From assembly GCA_963848825.1 (NCBI GenBank), contig CAWKFA010000016.1, positions 62,001-126,000 of the forward strand: a stretch of DNA of 64,000 bases, written 5' to 3'. Both the position numbers and the translations under genes were made by a program. Source of the stretch: CAVVSQ01 sp963848825 (lineage in GTDB: Bacteria > Planctomycetota > Planctomycetia > Gemmatales > Gemmataceae). Of this stretch, positions 36,268 through 44,586 are shown piece by piece (positions within the stretch are counted from its first letter, which is position 1; the number at the start of each line of letters is the position of its first letter). The notes under the pieces were generated by a model. That model saw nothing but the letters and a program-made list of their open reading frames with translations, was not told the DNA's origin and searched no databases.

Positions 36268-36920
36268 TCACTCCTTCCCCAGCACCGCATCCACTGCCCA
36301 ACAACCCCTCACATGCGGCCCTGGCCCTCGGCAATGGTTCAAGATTTCTTGGCTATCGCACCCGGCTTTTTCCAGTTCGTCGGCCAAGATTGGAAATTGG
36401 TCAAAGGTGCTGTCGGTGTAAATTTTCTGGGCCTTCACAGTGGGGGTAAGCCAGGTTGGATCGAGCGTGATGGGGCGGAAGGGATTGCCGAAGATGTCAC
36501 GGAGCAGTGGAACCTGCTGCTTTTGGGCATCAGCGAAACGGGTCTCGTCCATGGGAAATACCTCGCATCGCACCGCCACTTGGACCGCCTCCACCACCTT
36601 ACTGACCTCGGCTTCGCACAACATCGACACTGCCCACATCGCCGTGGCCTCAGCCGTCTCTCGTTTCTGCCGATATGCCACCTTCGCCGCTCGCCTTGCA
36701 TCACCCCAGGCAAAGTGGAGCTTATCCGCCGAAACGTCGCCATCGGCGTACCGTTCCGCAATCGCCAATGCCTTGCGGATGTACTTGTCGGATAATAGAT
36801 TCCACACTCGGCGGACGCACGCACAAGCAAACAACCGCAACTTCCGCTCGCTGGCCTTCCCCTTGAGAAAAGCCAGCATCGGCATCGGGTTGCGCAGGAA
36901 AGCCATTCTTGTTCAGTCAT
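36268..36920 (-). CDS. Array paralog B1, first gene of block B (frameshifted near the start)
   Basis: ATG 36920 (MTEQEWLSCA) with AAGG upstream; one indel near 36895 leads into PMPMLAFLKGKASERKLRLF, ACACVRRVWNLLSDKYIRKA, AERYADGDVSADKLHFAWGD and a middle of VEAVQVAVRCEVF. C-terminal block LLRDIFGNPFRPITLDPTWL; the next motif reads TPTVKAQKIYTDSTF, missing two residues compared with other copies; then GCDSQEILNHCRGPGPHV. About 217 residues when joined. Own promoter-like sequence upstream. Confidence 0.82.
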
Positions 36921-36941
36921 CGAATTACCTTGTTTTCGTCC

Positions 36942-36970
36942 AGTTTAGCTGAGCCTTCGCCATTTGTCTC
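36942..36970 (-). promoter_or_regulatory. Promoter-like element upstream of array block B
   Basis: On the minus strand GAGACA (36965-36970), 17 nt, TAAACT (36942-36947), then GGACGAAAACAAGG leading into the start at 36920. It matches the element before block A at 31821-31849 in both boxes, spacer length and the GGAC after the second box, although the 17-nt spacers differ. Confidence 0.6.
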
Positions 36971-37061
36971 GCAAGTAGCGCAGGGGATGGGTACAATACC
37001 TTAAAAAAGGCCGGGTCCAAGGCGTGTGCGAATTATCGAACTGATTTTCAGGAGTTAAGGC

Positions 37062-37556
37062 ATGTTCACCTGTTGTTCTGGCTTGATGATGACGCTCACG
37101 ATTATTGCAACGTCCGGAACCGACGAGAACGGATACATCATAAACTTCGCCGTTCGGGGGAAAGTCCTGGACGTTTTCGAGAACAACAAAATTCTTGTCT
37201 CGTTTGGCAAGGAGCAGGGCGCAAAAACGGGGCAATGTCTGGCAGTATACCGCCTGAACCCATCACCGATTTACGTTGGCGACATCGAGGTGACGGAGGT
37301 TGGAACACGGCATTCCATTTGCCGTTTCACAGGCTATTCTTCGGCCTCTGCAAAGCCACTTGAGTTGAACGACCTCGTTTCGCCTCGGGTACCTCCTGGC
37401 GTTTGGCGGTCGATGCCTGACGATGTTCGCAAACTGATCCAAAGGAATGAAGACCTTCTCAAAGCGTTGGAACATGCCACCTTGGTTCGGCGTTTGCAGG
37501 CACGCTACGGGTGGGGTGGGGCTATTGAAGCCACGATTCCCAAAGACCAAAAGTAA
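37062..37556 (+). CDS. Hypothetical protein with FlgT-like beta domain
   Basis: 164 residues from ATG 37062, with AGGAG 8 nt upstream. The core GKVLDVFENNKILVSFGKEQ, GAKTGQCLAVYRL and IYVGDIEVTEVGTRHSICRF has the pattern of small beta domains seen in planctomycete proteins (I..G....K.G..L.VYR....Y.G.I.V..V), also in FlgT C-terminal domains. The C-terminus is a helix (RNEDLLKALEHATLVRRLQA). Divergent from array block B. Intact. Confidence 0.6.
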   Translation: MFTCCSGLMMTLTIIATSGTDENGYIINFAVRGKVLDVFENNKILVSFGKEQGAKTGQCLAVYRLNPSPIYVGDIEVTEVGTRHSICRFTGYSSASAKPLELNDLVSPRVPPGVWRSMPDDVRKLIQRNEDLLKALEHATLVRRLQARYGWGGAIEATIPKDQK

Positions 37557-37566
37557 TAGAAGAAAT

Positions 37567-37800
37567 TTAACTATGCTCGAACTCCTGACCCCTCCCCAAA
37601 ATCAAATCTACCGCCCAGCAGCCTCTCGTATGCACCCAAGGTCCTCTCAAATGGGTCAGAGTTTCAGGGACGGCACACCCTGATTTTACCAGTTCGTCGG
37701 CCAGGATCGGCATCTGATCGAAGGTGCGGTCGGTGTAGATTTTCTGGGCCAAGGCGGTCACGGTAAGCGTGAGCCAGGAGGGGTAACCCGGATGATCGCC
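37567..37800 (-). pseudogene. Array paralog fragment (C-terminal part only)
   Basis: Only the last 70 residues of the family are present: SWLTLTVTALAQKIYTDRTF, DQMPILADELVKSGCAVPE, HLRGPWVHTRGCWAVDLILG. The usual stop after LGRG is lost and the frame runs on for six more residues. Upstream of the break near 37795 the sequence is unrelated. It lies 650 bp beyond the start of block B, so the array was once longer or was rearranged. Confidence 0.75.
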
Positions 37801-37949
37801 ACATCGTGTTCCCGGGCGCAACGCATGGCCAGGTCCGGGGAAATAGCAGAGATAAGATCGTGGCAGAACGGTTCACGGCTTTGGCGGCGGGACGCTCTTG
37901 GGTGGCGACTAAAGTCACCACTACGGAAGGCGCCATTACGGAAGGCGAT
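37801..37949. other. Short stretch with a REP-like motif
   Basis: No supportable gene; one minus-strand frame (DLISAISPDLAMRCAREHD) may be a gene scrap. GGTGGCGACTAAAGTCACCA at 37901-37920 is a palindromic motif also seen twice at 20685-20733. Confidence 0.4.
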
Positions 37950-38336
37950 TCACGCTGCTGCCGGCTCAACTACTTCTGGCTGCTGGCTTTTCTCGCGTTT
38001 TTTCTTGAACCTTTTGATGATGGGCTTTTCTTCAACCATCTCCGGCTCAACGACGGCGTCCGGGGTCAGGATTTGTTGCAGTGCGCGTAAGCCCGCCAAC
38101 GTGGCCCGGTAGCAATTTGGTACGGCGCCGGCGCGAACGACCGAAAAATCGCCGGTGTTTTGATCGATCCAGCTAAAAGCGATCAGTTCCCCATGCAATT
38201 TTGACAATTCAGGCGCTTCCACGCCTTCCATGGTCATCAGGCGATCCTGCCACGCTTCCCGGCCAAGGTTGGCGTAATGCGTCAAAAGTAACAGCAGGTT
38301 GGGTTTGGCGCGAAGGCGATCAACTTCATCCGTCAT
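37950..38336 (-). CDS. Hypothetical protein, 128 residues
   Basis: Start ATG 38336 with AAGGAG 6 nt upstream. MTDEVDRLRAKPNLLLLLTH, YANLGREAWQDRLMTMEGVE, LSKLHGELIAFSWIDQNTGD and CYRATLAGLRAL form a compact mostly helical domain with a winged-helix feel; the C-terminus is charged (IIKRFKKKREKSQQPEVVE). Proteins of this type are common in Gemmata relatives, function unknown. Intact. Confidence 0.6.
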   Translation of the reverse strand: MTDEVDRLRAKPNLLLLLTHYANLGREAWQDRLMTMEGVEAPELSKLHGELIAFSWIDQNTGDFSVVRAGAVPNCYRATLAGLRALQQILTPDAVVEPEMVEEKPIIKRFKKKREKSQQPEVVEPAAA

Positions 38337-38522
38337 GGCTACTCCTTTACCCGGGCCGAATGAAGATCGGTCGGTGAGGGAGCGGTGATGAAGGGTGGTC
38401 GCAAGGGATGCCTGGCCGTGCCGAGGCGAACGGTCGGGGAATAGGGTCTGTTCGGATTATGCTGGTTCTATCGTGCCATTTTTTCCAGACAAATGTCAGG
38501 AAAAGGGTTAAAGTACGACAAA

Positions 38523-38599
38523 CTGGTAGCAGCCCGTTGAAAAGGGGGTCAGACCCCATCAATGCAGGGGGTCAGACCCCCTTTTCAACGAGCTGCCAG
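38523..38599. mobile_element. MITE-like element, short derivative
   Basis: Arms 38523-38556 and 38567-38599 form an inverted repeat with the same AGCCCGTTGAAAAGGGGGTC motif as the 107-bp elements at 21514 and 43257, but the 43-nt centre is replaced by 10 nt. It lies 22 bp before the methyltransferase start. Confidence 0.75.
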
Positions 38600-38621
38600 T
38601 GCTCAATCCTTGCGAGAAAAC

Positions 38622-39652
38622 ATGGCGAAAGACATCTCCAAGCCCGACCCCGGTATTGTCCTCGATTTGCTGATGGCCTTCCGCTCGTCCAAGGCAATGT
38701 TTGCCGCCGCTTCGCTGGGCGTGTTCGACGCTTTGGCCGTCGGGCCCAAAGCGCTGCAAGTTCTGGCCGACGAGTTGCGGGCAAATCGCGACTGCCCTGG
38801 AACGTCTGCTCGATGCCTGCGTCGGCCTGCAACTGCTCGACCGGGATGGTCGGAATTACAAAAATACGCCTGCGGCCGCCAGCTATCTGTGCAAGAACAG
38901 CCCGGACCGGCTCACGGGGTATGTCAATTACTCGAATGATGTTTTGTGGAAGCTCTGGGGCAACCTGGAGGATGCGGTGCGGGAGGGCGGCCACCGTTGG
39001 CAACAGACTTTCGGCTGGGATGGTCCGATCTTCTCACACTTTTTCCGCACGGCGGAAGCCAGGCGGCGAGTTTCTGATGGGCATGCACGGCTTCGGGCTT
39101 ATCAGTTCCCCGCAAGTGGTAGCCGCCTTCGACCTCAGCCAATACCGCTGCCTGGTCGATCTGGGCGGAGCTACCGGACACCTGGCCATTGCCGCCTGCC
39201 AGCGTTACCCCCAGTTGCAAGCCGTGGTCTTCGATTTGGCGGATGCTGGCCCTCTTGCCCAGGAAATCGTGGCAGCTTCGCCGGTGCTCGACCGGATCAG
39301 GATCATGGCTGGCGACTTTTTCGTGGACCCATTGCCCGAAGGCGATCTTTTTGCTCTGGGTCGTATCCTTCACGACTGGACGGAAGAGAAGATCGTCCGG
39401 CTACTGGGTCGGGTTTATCAACGCTTGCCTCCGGGTGGGGCCGTTCTGGTTGTTGAGAAACTGCTCGACGAAGACCGGCGCGGCCCCCGCTTGGCGCAAA
39501 TGCAAGACCTCAACATGCTGACCTGCACGGAAGGCAAGGAACGAACTCTCACGGAATACGAGGCGCTGCTCAACCAGGTCGGCTTCACCAGGGTGAGCGG
39601 TCGCCGAACAGAAACACAGCTGGATGCGATCCTTGGGGTTAAGGAGGTTTAA
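38622..39652 (+). CDS. SAM-dependent O-methyltransferase (ASMT/hydroxyneurosporene type), frameshifted
   Basis: N-terminal dimerisation helices (VLDLLMAFRSSKAMFAAASL, GVFDALAVGPKALQVLADEL), then IATALERLLDACVGLQLLDR and VDLGGATGHLAIAACQRYP, the SAM-binding glycine motif; GDLFALGRILHDWTEEKIVR and LLNQVGFTRVSGRRTETQLD complete the family pattern. It would methylate a hydroxyl of a small aromatic or related metabolite. Indels near 38775 and 39065 separate three frames; joined length about 342 residues. No biosynthetic neighbours are visible, so the substrate is open. Confidence 0.75.
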
Positions 39653-39664
39653 TGGCCAGGGCAG

Positions 39665-39812
39665 TGGTACCTCGTGCGAGCAGGAGCCTGGTTGGCGGTG
39701 ATTGGCGTTACTCTGTTTGCATTTACCTGCAGTGCTTTAATTGCAGGCAATTCCTATCTTAACTACCGTGTAGCCGGCTTTTTTCAAAGGTTAGAAATTC
39801 GAGATGAACTGC
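39665..39812 (+). pseudogene. C-terminal fragment of the array-associated membrane protein
   Basis: VRAGAWLAVIGVTLFAFTCS, ALIAGNSYLNYRVAGFFQRL matches the end of the protein encoded at 27910-28386 (VRAGAWVSVIGVTLFVFISS, AMLAKNSYRIYECSGFFRSL). Nothing of the first 110 residues is present. It starts about 12 bp after the methyltransferase stop. Confidence 0.65.
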
Positions 39813-39869
39813 TCGGTGGACGTTCTTCGCCACTCGTCTGGACCCCACCTTCGACCAACTATGACGGCT

Positions 39870-40569
39870 TTAGTATTTGCCCTCCATGCCATTTTCTTTC
39901 CGCTTCTTCTTGATGGAGTCTCCATCGGTCTTGAAGTGCTCGATGAGCTTCGTCAAACCTTCAGCTACCTTCTTGTTTTTTTCATCCCATGTCTCTCGCG
40001 GTGAAAACGCAACTTCGGGATATACTTCGGTGAACTTTGGCAACGACGCACCTTCGTCCAACACTTTGGTGAGTGTGTTTATAGTTTTCGTCAAGTCACC
40101 ACCAGCGTATCCGTTGATGTAGTCGCTTGCAAGCTGATTAAATGCATTATAAGCTTGTTCGAGTTCAAACGCCCCTGCTCCGATACCACCGATTTTCTGC
40201 TTATCTAGGATCGATTTGAATACACGGGCGATATTGCGCCGTGTAGAACCAATAGACGGCCTCATCTTTCTGACTTAGATCATAAAGCCGAATGGCCGCC
40301 ACATACATTACCTCGGCACGAAGCCTATCCTTTTCCTTTTTCAGATTGTTGGAAATCTGGAGAATTGTTCTCGAATCAGCGCTCGCCAATTCTTTGCTGT
40401 ATTCGCCGACGGAAATCTTGAGTCCCCTGGAATCATAGAACGGAGCAACGTCAACCGGCATTGCGATCCGATCCGGCTTTCTCCCTTTGTCGCCCGGTTC
40501 CTCCCGACAGCCGACAACTGCGGCCATGACGAGCATTTGCATCGACACAGTTAAGTTGAAAATCTTCAT
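39870..40569 (-). CDS. Lipoprotein of unknown function (frameshifted)
   Basis: ATG 40569 with GAGGA upstream; MKIFNLTVSMQMLVMAAVVG ends in Cys, a lipoprotein signal. The protein continues AEVMYVAAIRLYDLSQKDEA, VYWFYTAQY, and after a shift near 40235 RRNIARVFKSILDKQKIGGI, AFELEQAYNAFNQLASDYIN and KKKRKENGMEGKY. Helical, TPR-like spacing of hydrophobics; the DEAVYWFYTAQYR motif is shared with hypothetical proteins in several bacterial groups as I recall. About 232 residues when joined. Confidence 0.65.
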
Positions 40570-40714
40570 GGAATGTCCTCGAAAAACATTGGGGAGAACT
40601 ATGTCTTGGCCATCATTTCATTCGTTTCACTGCAACGCCGAAGGGTGTGTTGAGATGAAATGAAATGAAATGAACATGCCTGCTTCCGGACCGGATCAAG
40701 ACCCGGGGGACATG

Positions 40715-42034
40715 TCACCCCATGCGGGTCGGTGCCAGCTCGGTGTCTCTCTGCAAATAGCGCATGCCCCAGAACCAGCAGGCCGCCGCGATGAGCAGCA
40801 CGCCGGAGACGGCCATGAAGCCGACGTTCATGTCGCCGTAATAGCCATTGATCCAGCCCAGGATCATGGGCGAGACGGCATCGCCGAAGGCGTGAATTAT
40901 CAGGATGTTCAGGGCGAAGCCGCTGGCGCGTACGGACGGGTGAATGACGTTGGCCAGGATGGCGTTGGTCGGGCCCGTATTGAAAAGAAGGCAAAAGCAG
41001 GCTGAAAACACAAAAACCCAGGCCAAAGGGAAAGGCATCACCAAAACGAGTATCACCGAAGGCACGCCCAGAAGCATGGCCATGCCGGAAACCAGGAAGT
41101 AGGAGCCCGAAAAGCGCGGCCTTAGCTTGTCCCCCAGGTAGCCGCCCAGCAACGTGGCACTCAGACCGGCGACCGCCACGATGGCGCCAAAGGTGATGTT
41201 GACCTGTGCCTTGGAGCCCCACTGCCGATATTCGGTGACGTAATGCGGCATCCAAAAAGCGATGCCTCCCATGGCGAAAGTCATGGCGGTCATGCCCAGC
41301 GTGTTGAGGAGATAGGAAGGCGTTTTGAGAATCATCCAGTAGTCAGCCCAGGTCGCTTTCCTCGATACCCTGGCGCCATCCGCCTGGCCGCGGGGCGGAT
41401 CTTTCATCAGAAAACAGAAAAGCCCGAGAAGTATCCCTGGCGGCACGACGACGTAGAAGGCCCAGCGCCAGTCATTCGCCCAGGTGGCGACCAGTCCGCC
41501 GAGAATGTAGCCGAAGGCGCTGCCGACGGGGATGGCCACGTAGAACCACGCGAGCTTGATGCCGCGCTTTTTGACCGGGTAGAAATCGGCGATGATCGTG
41601 GGGGCTACCGGGCCATACGCCGCCTCGCCAATGCCCACGAAACAACGGGTCAAAAACAGAATAAAAAATGTCGAGGCGAGCCCCGAAGCACCGCTGGCGG
41701 CGGTCCACAGCAAGGCGCCGATGCCGATCAAAAGCCATCGGCCCATGCGATCGGCCAGAAAGCCGAACAGCGGGGCGGCCAACATGTAAGAAAACATGAA
41801 GGCGAAGTTCAAGGAGCCAAGGGCGCTATCGACCATGGCGGCGGCCGCCGGCGTATCGCGTGGATATTCGCTCAGGGGGAAAAAGGTGCTGCCGATATCG
41901 GTCACCACGGAGGCCAAAACCTGCCGATCGACGTAATTGAAAAAGTTGATCGACAGCAGCACCAGCAGGGCCGACCGGGCACCAGGCATGGCTGCCGGCT
42001 CTGGAGAGGAATTGGTTCCAGCCATGGTACTCAT
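40715..42034 (-). CDS. MFS transporter (spinster/hexuronate-like)
   Basis: 439 residues, 12 predicted membrane segments. INFFNYVDRQVLASVV in segment 1, FLADRMGRWLLIGIGALLW in the loop 2-3 (the MFS G..DR.GR motif), and RCFVGIGEAAYGPVAPTIIA in segment 4 are typical of the spinster-like/ACS families of the major facilitator superfamily. Substrate cannot be predicted; such proteins move organic anions or lipids with protons. Start ATG 42034 with GAGGG 7 nt upstream. Intact. Confidence 0.87.
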   Translation of the reverse strand: MSTMAGTNSSPEPAAMPGARSALLVLLSINFFNYVDRQVLASVVTDIGSTFFPLSEYPRDTPAAAAMVDSALGSLNFAFMFSYMLAAPLFGFLADRMGRWLLIGIGALLWTAASGASGLASTFFILFLTRCFVGIGEAAYGPVAPTIIADFYPVKKRGIKLAWFYVAIPVGSAFGYILGGLVATWANDWRWAFYVVVPPGILLGLFCFLMKDPPRGQADGARVSRKATWADYWMILKTPSYLLNTLGMTAMTFAMGGIAFWMPHYVTEYRQWGSKAQVNITFGAIVAVAGLSATLLGGYLGDKLRPRFSGSYFLVSGMAMLLGVPSVILVLVMPFPLAWVFVFSACFCLLFNTGPTNAILANVIHPSVRASGFALNILIIHAFGDAVSPMILGWINGYYGDMNVGFMAVSGVLLIAAACWFWGMRYLQRDTELAPTRMG

Positions 42035-42221
42035 GAGGAGGCCCTCAGTATGCCGCGGGTGATCACGGCAGCAAGCGTACCAGGATTTCTCGCGGCACGA
42101 CAGGGGAACCGGGCAAGGTGGAAACCGAAGCTGTTTTTTGGATTGACACTTTGCGCGTTGTTCATAAGGTAATGCTTTCCTGTAAAGTTCGGGAAATTAT
42201 TGGTTTCTGGACGAGGTCAGA

Positions 42222-42464
42222 ATGGTTCGCAAGAAGCTTGGACGTGGCCGGAAGAATCGTTGCCGTTTCTGCACCAAGGAAGGGTGCCCGAGGCCGGCGT
42301 TTGTCGATTACAAAGATGTCCAGGGCATGAAGAAGATGTGCACCAGTCAGGGCAAGCTTTTTAGCCGCAAGCGCAGCGGCAACTGCGCCGCCTTTCAGCG
42401 GGCGGTCAAGGATGCCATCAAGCGGGCACGCTTCATGGCCCTCATGCCTTACGTCGGCGAATGA
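42222..42464 (+). CDS. rpsR: 30S ribosomal protein S18
   Basis: 80 residues from ATG 42222 with GAGGT upstream. CRFCTKEGC at the N-terminus is a zinc-ribbon form of S18, and VDYKDVQGMKKMCTSQGKLF followed by CAAFQRAVKDAIKRARFMAL match the conserved core that contacts S6 and 16S rRNA. It stands alone, not beside rpsF and rplI as in many bacteria. Intact. Confidence 0.88.
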   Translation: MVRKKLGRGRKNRCRFCTKEGCPRPAFVDYKDVQGMKKMCTSQGKLFSRKRSGNCAAFQRAVKDAIKRARFMALMPYVGE

Positions 42465-42491
42465 CCTTTCGAAGCTCTCGCCAAATGGCGC

Positions 42492-43133
42492 TCACTTATT
42501 CTTCGCCAGCCCGTCAATCGTCTTGATCATCTTGCCGACATCCGCCTGCGTCATCTGGCCGGCGGCATAAGCGAAATTGGCGAGCACCTTGTGCCGCTGA
42601 TAAAAGAGCACCGTCACTTCGGCCTTGGCATTAATCTTGTAATCCTTGGGGCCGTCGGCCAGCACATAGCCGACCACCACGTTCTTCAGCTTGTCCGCAC
42701 GCTCCTCGAGCCTTTTCTCCAGGGCGGCCCGCGCCAACGCTTCCTCCCTGATTTTCGCGGTATCCTGCTCCCCCGGAGTATTGGCGGAATTACGGCCATC
42801 CGCGCTCATGAATATCACAAAACTCTTCAGATTATAATCGTCGGCGTAGCGGCTCACCTCCTCGTCAAGTTTGCCCAGCAACGACATCAGCGGGCCGTCC
42901 TGGCCGGCCGCCGGCTCGCGGGCGAAGACCACGACGACCGGGTTCAAGCCGTATTCGCAAACGAGGCAGTGCTGGCGGCCCTTTGCATTCTTGCCGGTTA
43001 TATTGACAGCGTCGAAGGGACCGGGCAAAACCTCCCCCACCCGGGGCCCGGAAGGCAGTTGCCGGGCGTCCTGGGCCAGGAGGCCAGCAGCGCTCAGTAA
43101 AGCAAGCATTCCCAGCGAAATCGACATACGCAT
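42492..43133 (-). CDS. Secreted thioredoxin-like protein with CxxC
   Basis: Signal peptide (MRMSISLGMLALLSAAGLLA, cleaved after AQ) and a thioredoxin-like fold: HCLVCEYGLNPVVVVFAREP contains the CxxC, then LGKLDEEVSRYADDYNLKSF and VIFMSADGR, and later VTVLFYQRHKVLANFAYAAG. The CxxC occurs before the central strand, which is usual in planctomycete redoxin-like proteins. Probably a periplasmic thiol oxidoreductase. Start at 43133 (GAGG 9 nt upstream). About 213 residues, intact. Confidence 0.72.
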   Translation of the reverse strand: MRMSISLGMLALLSAAGLLAQDARQLPSGPRVGEVLPGPFDAVNITGKNAKGRQHCLVCEYGLNPVVVVFAREPAAGQDGPLMSLLGKLDEEVSRYADDYNLKSFVIFMSADGRNSANTPGEQDTAKIREEALARAALEKRLEERADKLKNVVVGYVLADGPKDYKINAKAEVTVLFYQRHKVLANFAYAAGQMTQADVGKMIKTIDGLAKNK

Positions 43134-43256
43134 GATAAGTGACCTCAAAAGGACATCTCCAGCATGCCGGGTTCGGCATGGTTCGTCAATGGTGGAGACC
43201 TGACAAACACCTGGTTCGTTGTGGCCGGGGCCTCGCGAACGTTACAAAACAAAAGG

Positions 43257-43362
43257 CTAACAGCCCGTTGAAAAAGGGGTCAGACCCCTTCAATACCCTG
43301 CAAAAACGTTGAAACTCAGTTCGCTTCAAGGGGGTCTGACCCCTTTTTCAACGGGCTGTTAG
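43257..43362. mobile_element. 107-bp-class MITE-like element, copy 2
   Basis: Perfect 32-nt terminal inverted repeats at 43257-43288 and 43331-43362 (ends CTAACAGCCCGTTG and CAACGGGCTGTTAG). Its centre is the reverse complement of that of the copy at 21514-21620, so the two lie in opposite orientation. The right end supplies the stop codon of the metallophosphoesterase gene (43359-43361). Confidence 0.9.
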
Positions 43363-44564
43363 GCGCTACCCTTTTGCAAGATGATCCGCGTCACTTCCGG
43401 GCGGCAATTGAACCTGAGGGGGTGTTGGCCGGCCAGACCCCGACTCACGTGCATGACCGTTGGCGCCTTGAAAAAGGTGCCGCAATCATATTTACGGCTG
43501 TAGCGACTGGGCACGAAGACCGAGCCGATGAGCGGCAGGCGAATCTGGCCGCCATGAACATGGCCCGCGAGCATTAAGTCGATGTGCCGCTGGTGCGCCC
43601 AGGAGATGTTATCGGGCGTATGACTTAAAAGCAGACGGAAATCATTAGCAGGGCAGTTGGCCAGGTCCGGCGGTGGTGAGAACCATGGTCCTTCGTGGCC
43701 AATCACAGTCATGCTGTGGCCGCGAACGTCGAGCTGCTGCCAGGAATTGCCGAGAACGTTGATGCGGACTTTGCGGAGGCGCCGGCGGATGACAACCGGG
43801 TCGCGCCAGACGTCATGATTGCCCAGGATGGCCAGGGCGGCGATGTTCCAGCGCAGCCGGCCCAGCACCGGCACGATCCAGCGATGGTGCCAACCACTGT
43901 CGACAACGTCGCCGGTGAGCGCGATCAGGTCGGGAACGCCGGCTTTCATACAGCGGTCCATCAGATATTGGTAAAAATCGCGGTCGGGCGTGCCGCACAG
44001 ATGGAGATCCGTGAGATGCAAGATCGTCAGGCCTTCCCAGGCCGGGGGCAGACCCGGCAGCGTCAGGACCTTGGTAACAAAATCGACTTCGAAGACCTGA
44101 TTTCTTGGCAACGAGGCGAGCTTCCGCCATTTGCCCCGGCCGACAGGTTTGAAACCCAGTTCCTTGGCGACATCGACCAGCATCACGTCCGACCGCATTA
44201 CCTGCGGCGCTTGCCGCCGTAACCAATAAAAGACCTGGGCGAGGGGGGCCACGAAAAAGCCCAGGACCCAGCACGTGAGCACGTAGGACATCAGCAAATC
44301 ACTCAGCAAGTCGGGGCCTGACATCAGATGCACGGAGCCGGGCAGGTCGAGCGCCATATAGAACAGCACGGGACCACCAAGAATCAAGAGCACATCGATC
44401 TTGCGCGTGATCTTGAGCAGGCCGTGGGGCAAGGGCCAGGCATAGAGGACATTGAGGCCCGTGGTCATGAGAAAACCATGGCCAAGGCAGGCGCCAAGCC
44501 AGAGCAGCCAGGGAGGAAGATGAGCAAGCGAAGGGACGAGGAGGGCGAGGTGCTCCGCATTCAT
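43359..44564 (-). CDS. Membrane-anchored metallophosphoesterase
   Basis: 401 residues. N-terminal membrane part (five segments, about residues 15-130), then a calcineurin-like domain with all metal motifs: LTDLHLCGTPD, ALTGDVVDSGW, AILGNHDVWRD and LAGHVHGGQIRLPLIGS. This layout matches YaeI/LpxH-related phosphodiesterases that act on lipids or cyclic substrates at the membrane; substrate unknown. Start ATG 44564. It follows the sensor gene by 22 bp and probably forms an operon with it. The last codons come from the repeat element at 43257-43362. Confidence 0.88.
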   Translation of the reverse strand: MNAEHLALLVPSLAHLPPWLLWLGACLGHGFLMTTGLNVLYAWPLPHGLLKITRKIDVLLILGGPVLFYMALDLPGSVHLMSGPDLLSDLLMSYVLTCWVLGFFVAPLAQVFYWLRRQAPQVMRSDVMLVDVAKELGFKPVGRGKWRKLASLPRNQVFEVDFVTKVLTLPGLPPAWEGLTILHLTDLHLCGTPDRDFYQYLMDRCMKAGVPDLIALTGDVVDSGWHHRWIVPVLGRLRWNIAALAILGNHDVWRDPVVIRRRLRKVRINVLGNSWQQLDVRGHSMTVIGHEGPWFSPPPDLANCPANDFRLLLSHTPDNISWAHQRHIDLMLAGHVHGGQIRLPLIGSVFVPSRYSRKYDCGTFFKAPTVMHVSRGLAGQHPLRFNCRPEVTRIILQKGSA

Positions 44565-44586
44565 GAAAAGGTGCTTCTTTCCAAAA

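Noticed and set aside
24996..37821. CRISPR-like or phage-like origin of the repeated region
   Set aside because: The repeats are whole protein genes of 600-700 bp with variable middles, no spacers, no phage structural genes.
40660..40680. Pentanucleotide repeat (gaaat) four times near the end of the MFS gene
   Set aside because: Too short and without any gene context to be called a feature.
40599..41255. Long open frame on the minus strand inside the MFS gene
   Set aside because: It is another frame of the MFS transporter, with heavy His/Arg content typical of shadow frames in GC-rich genes.
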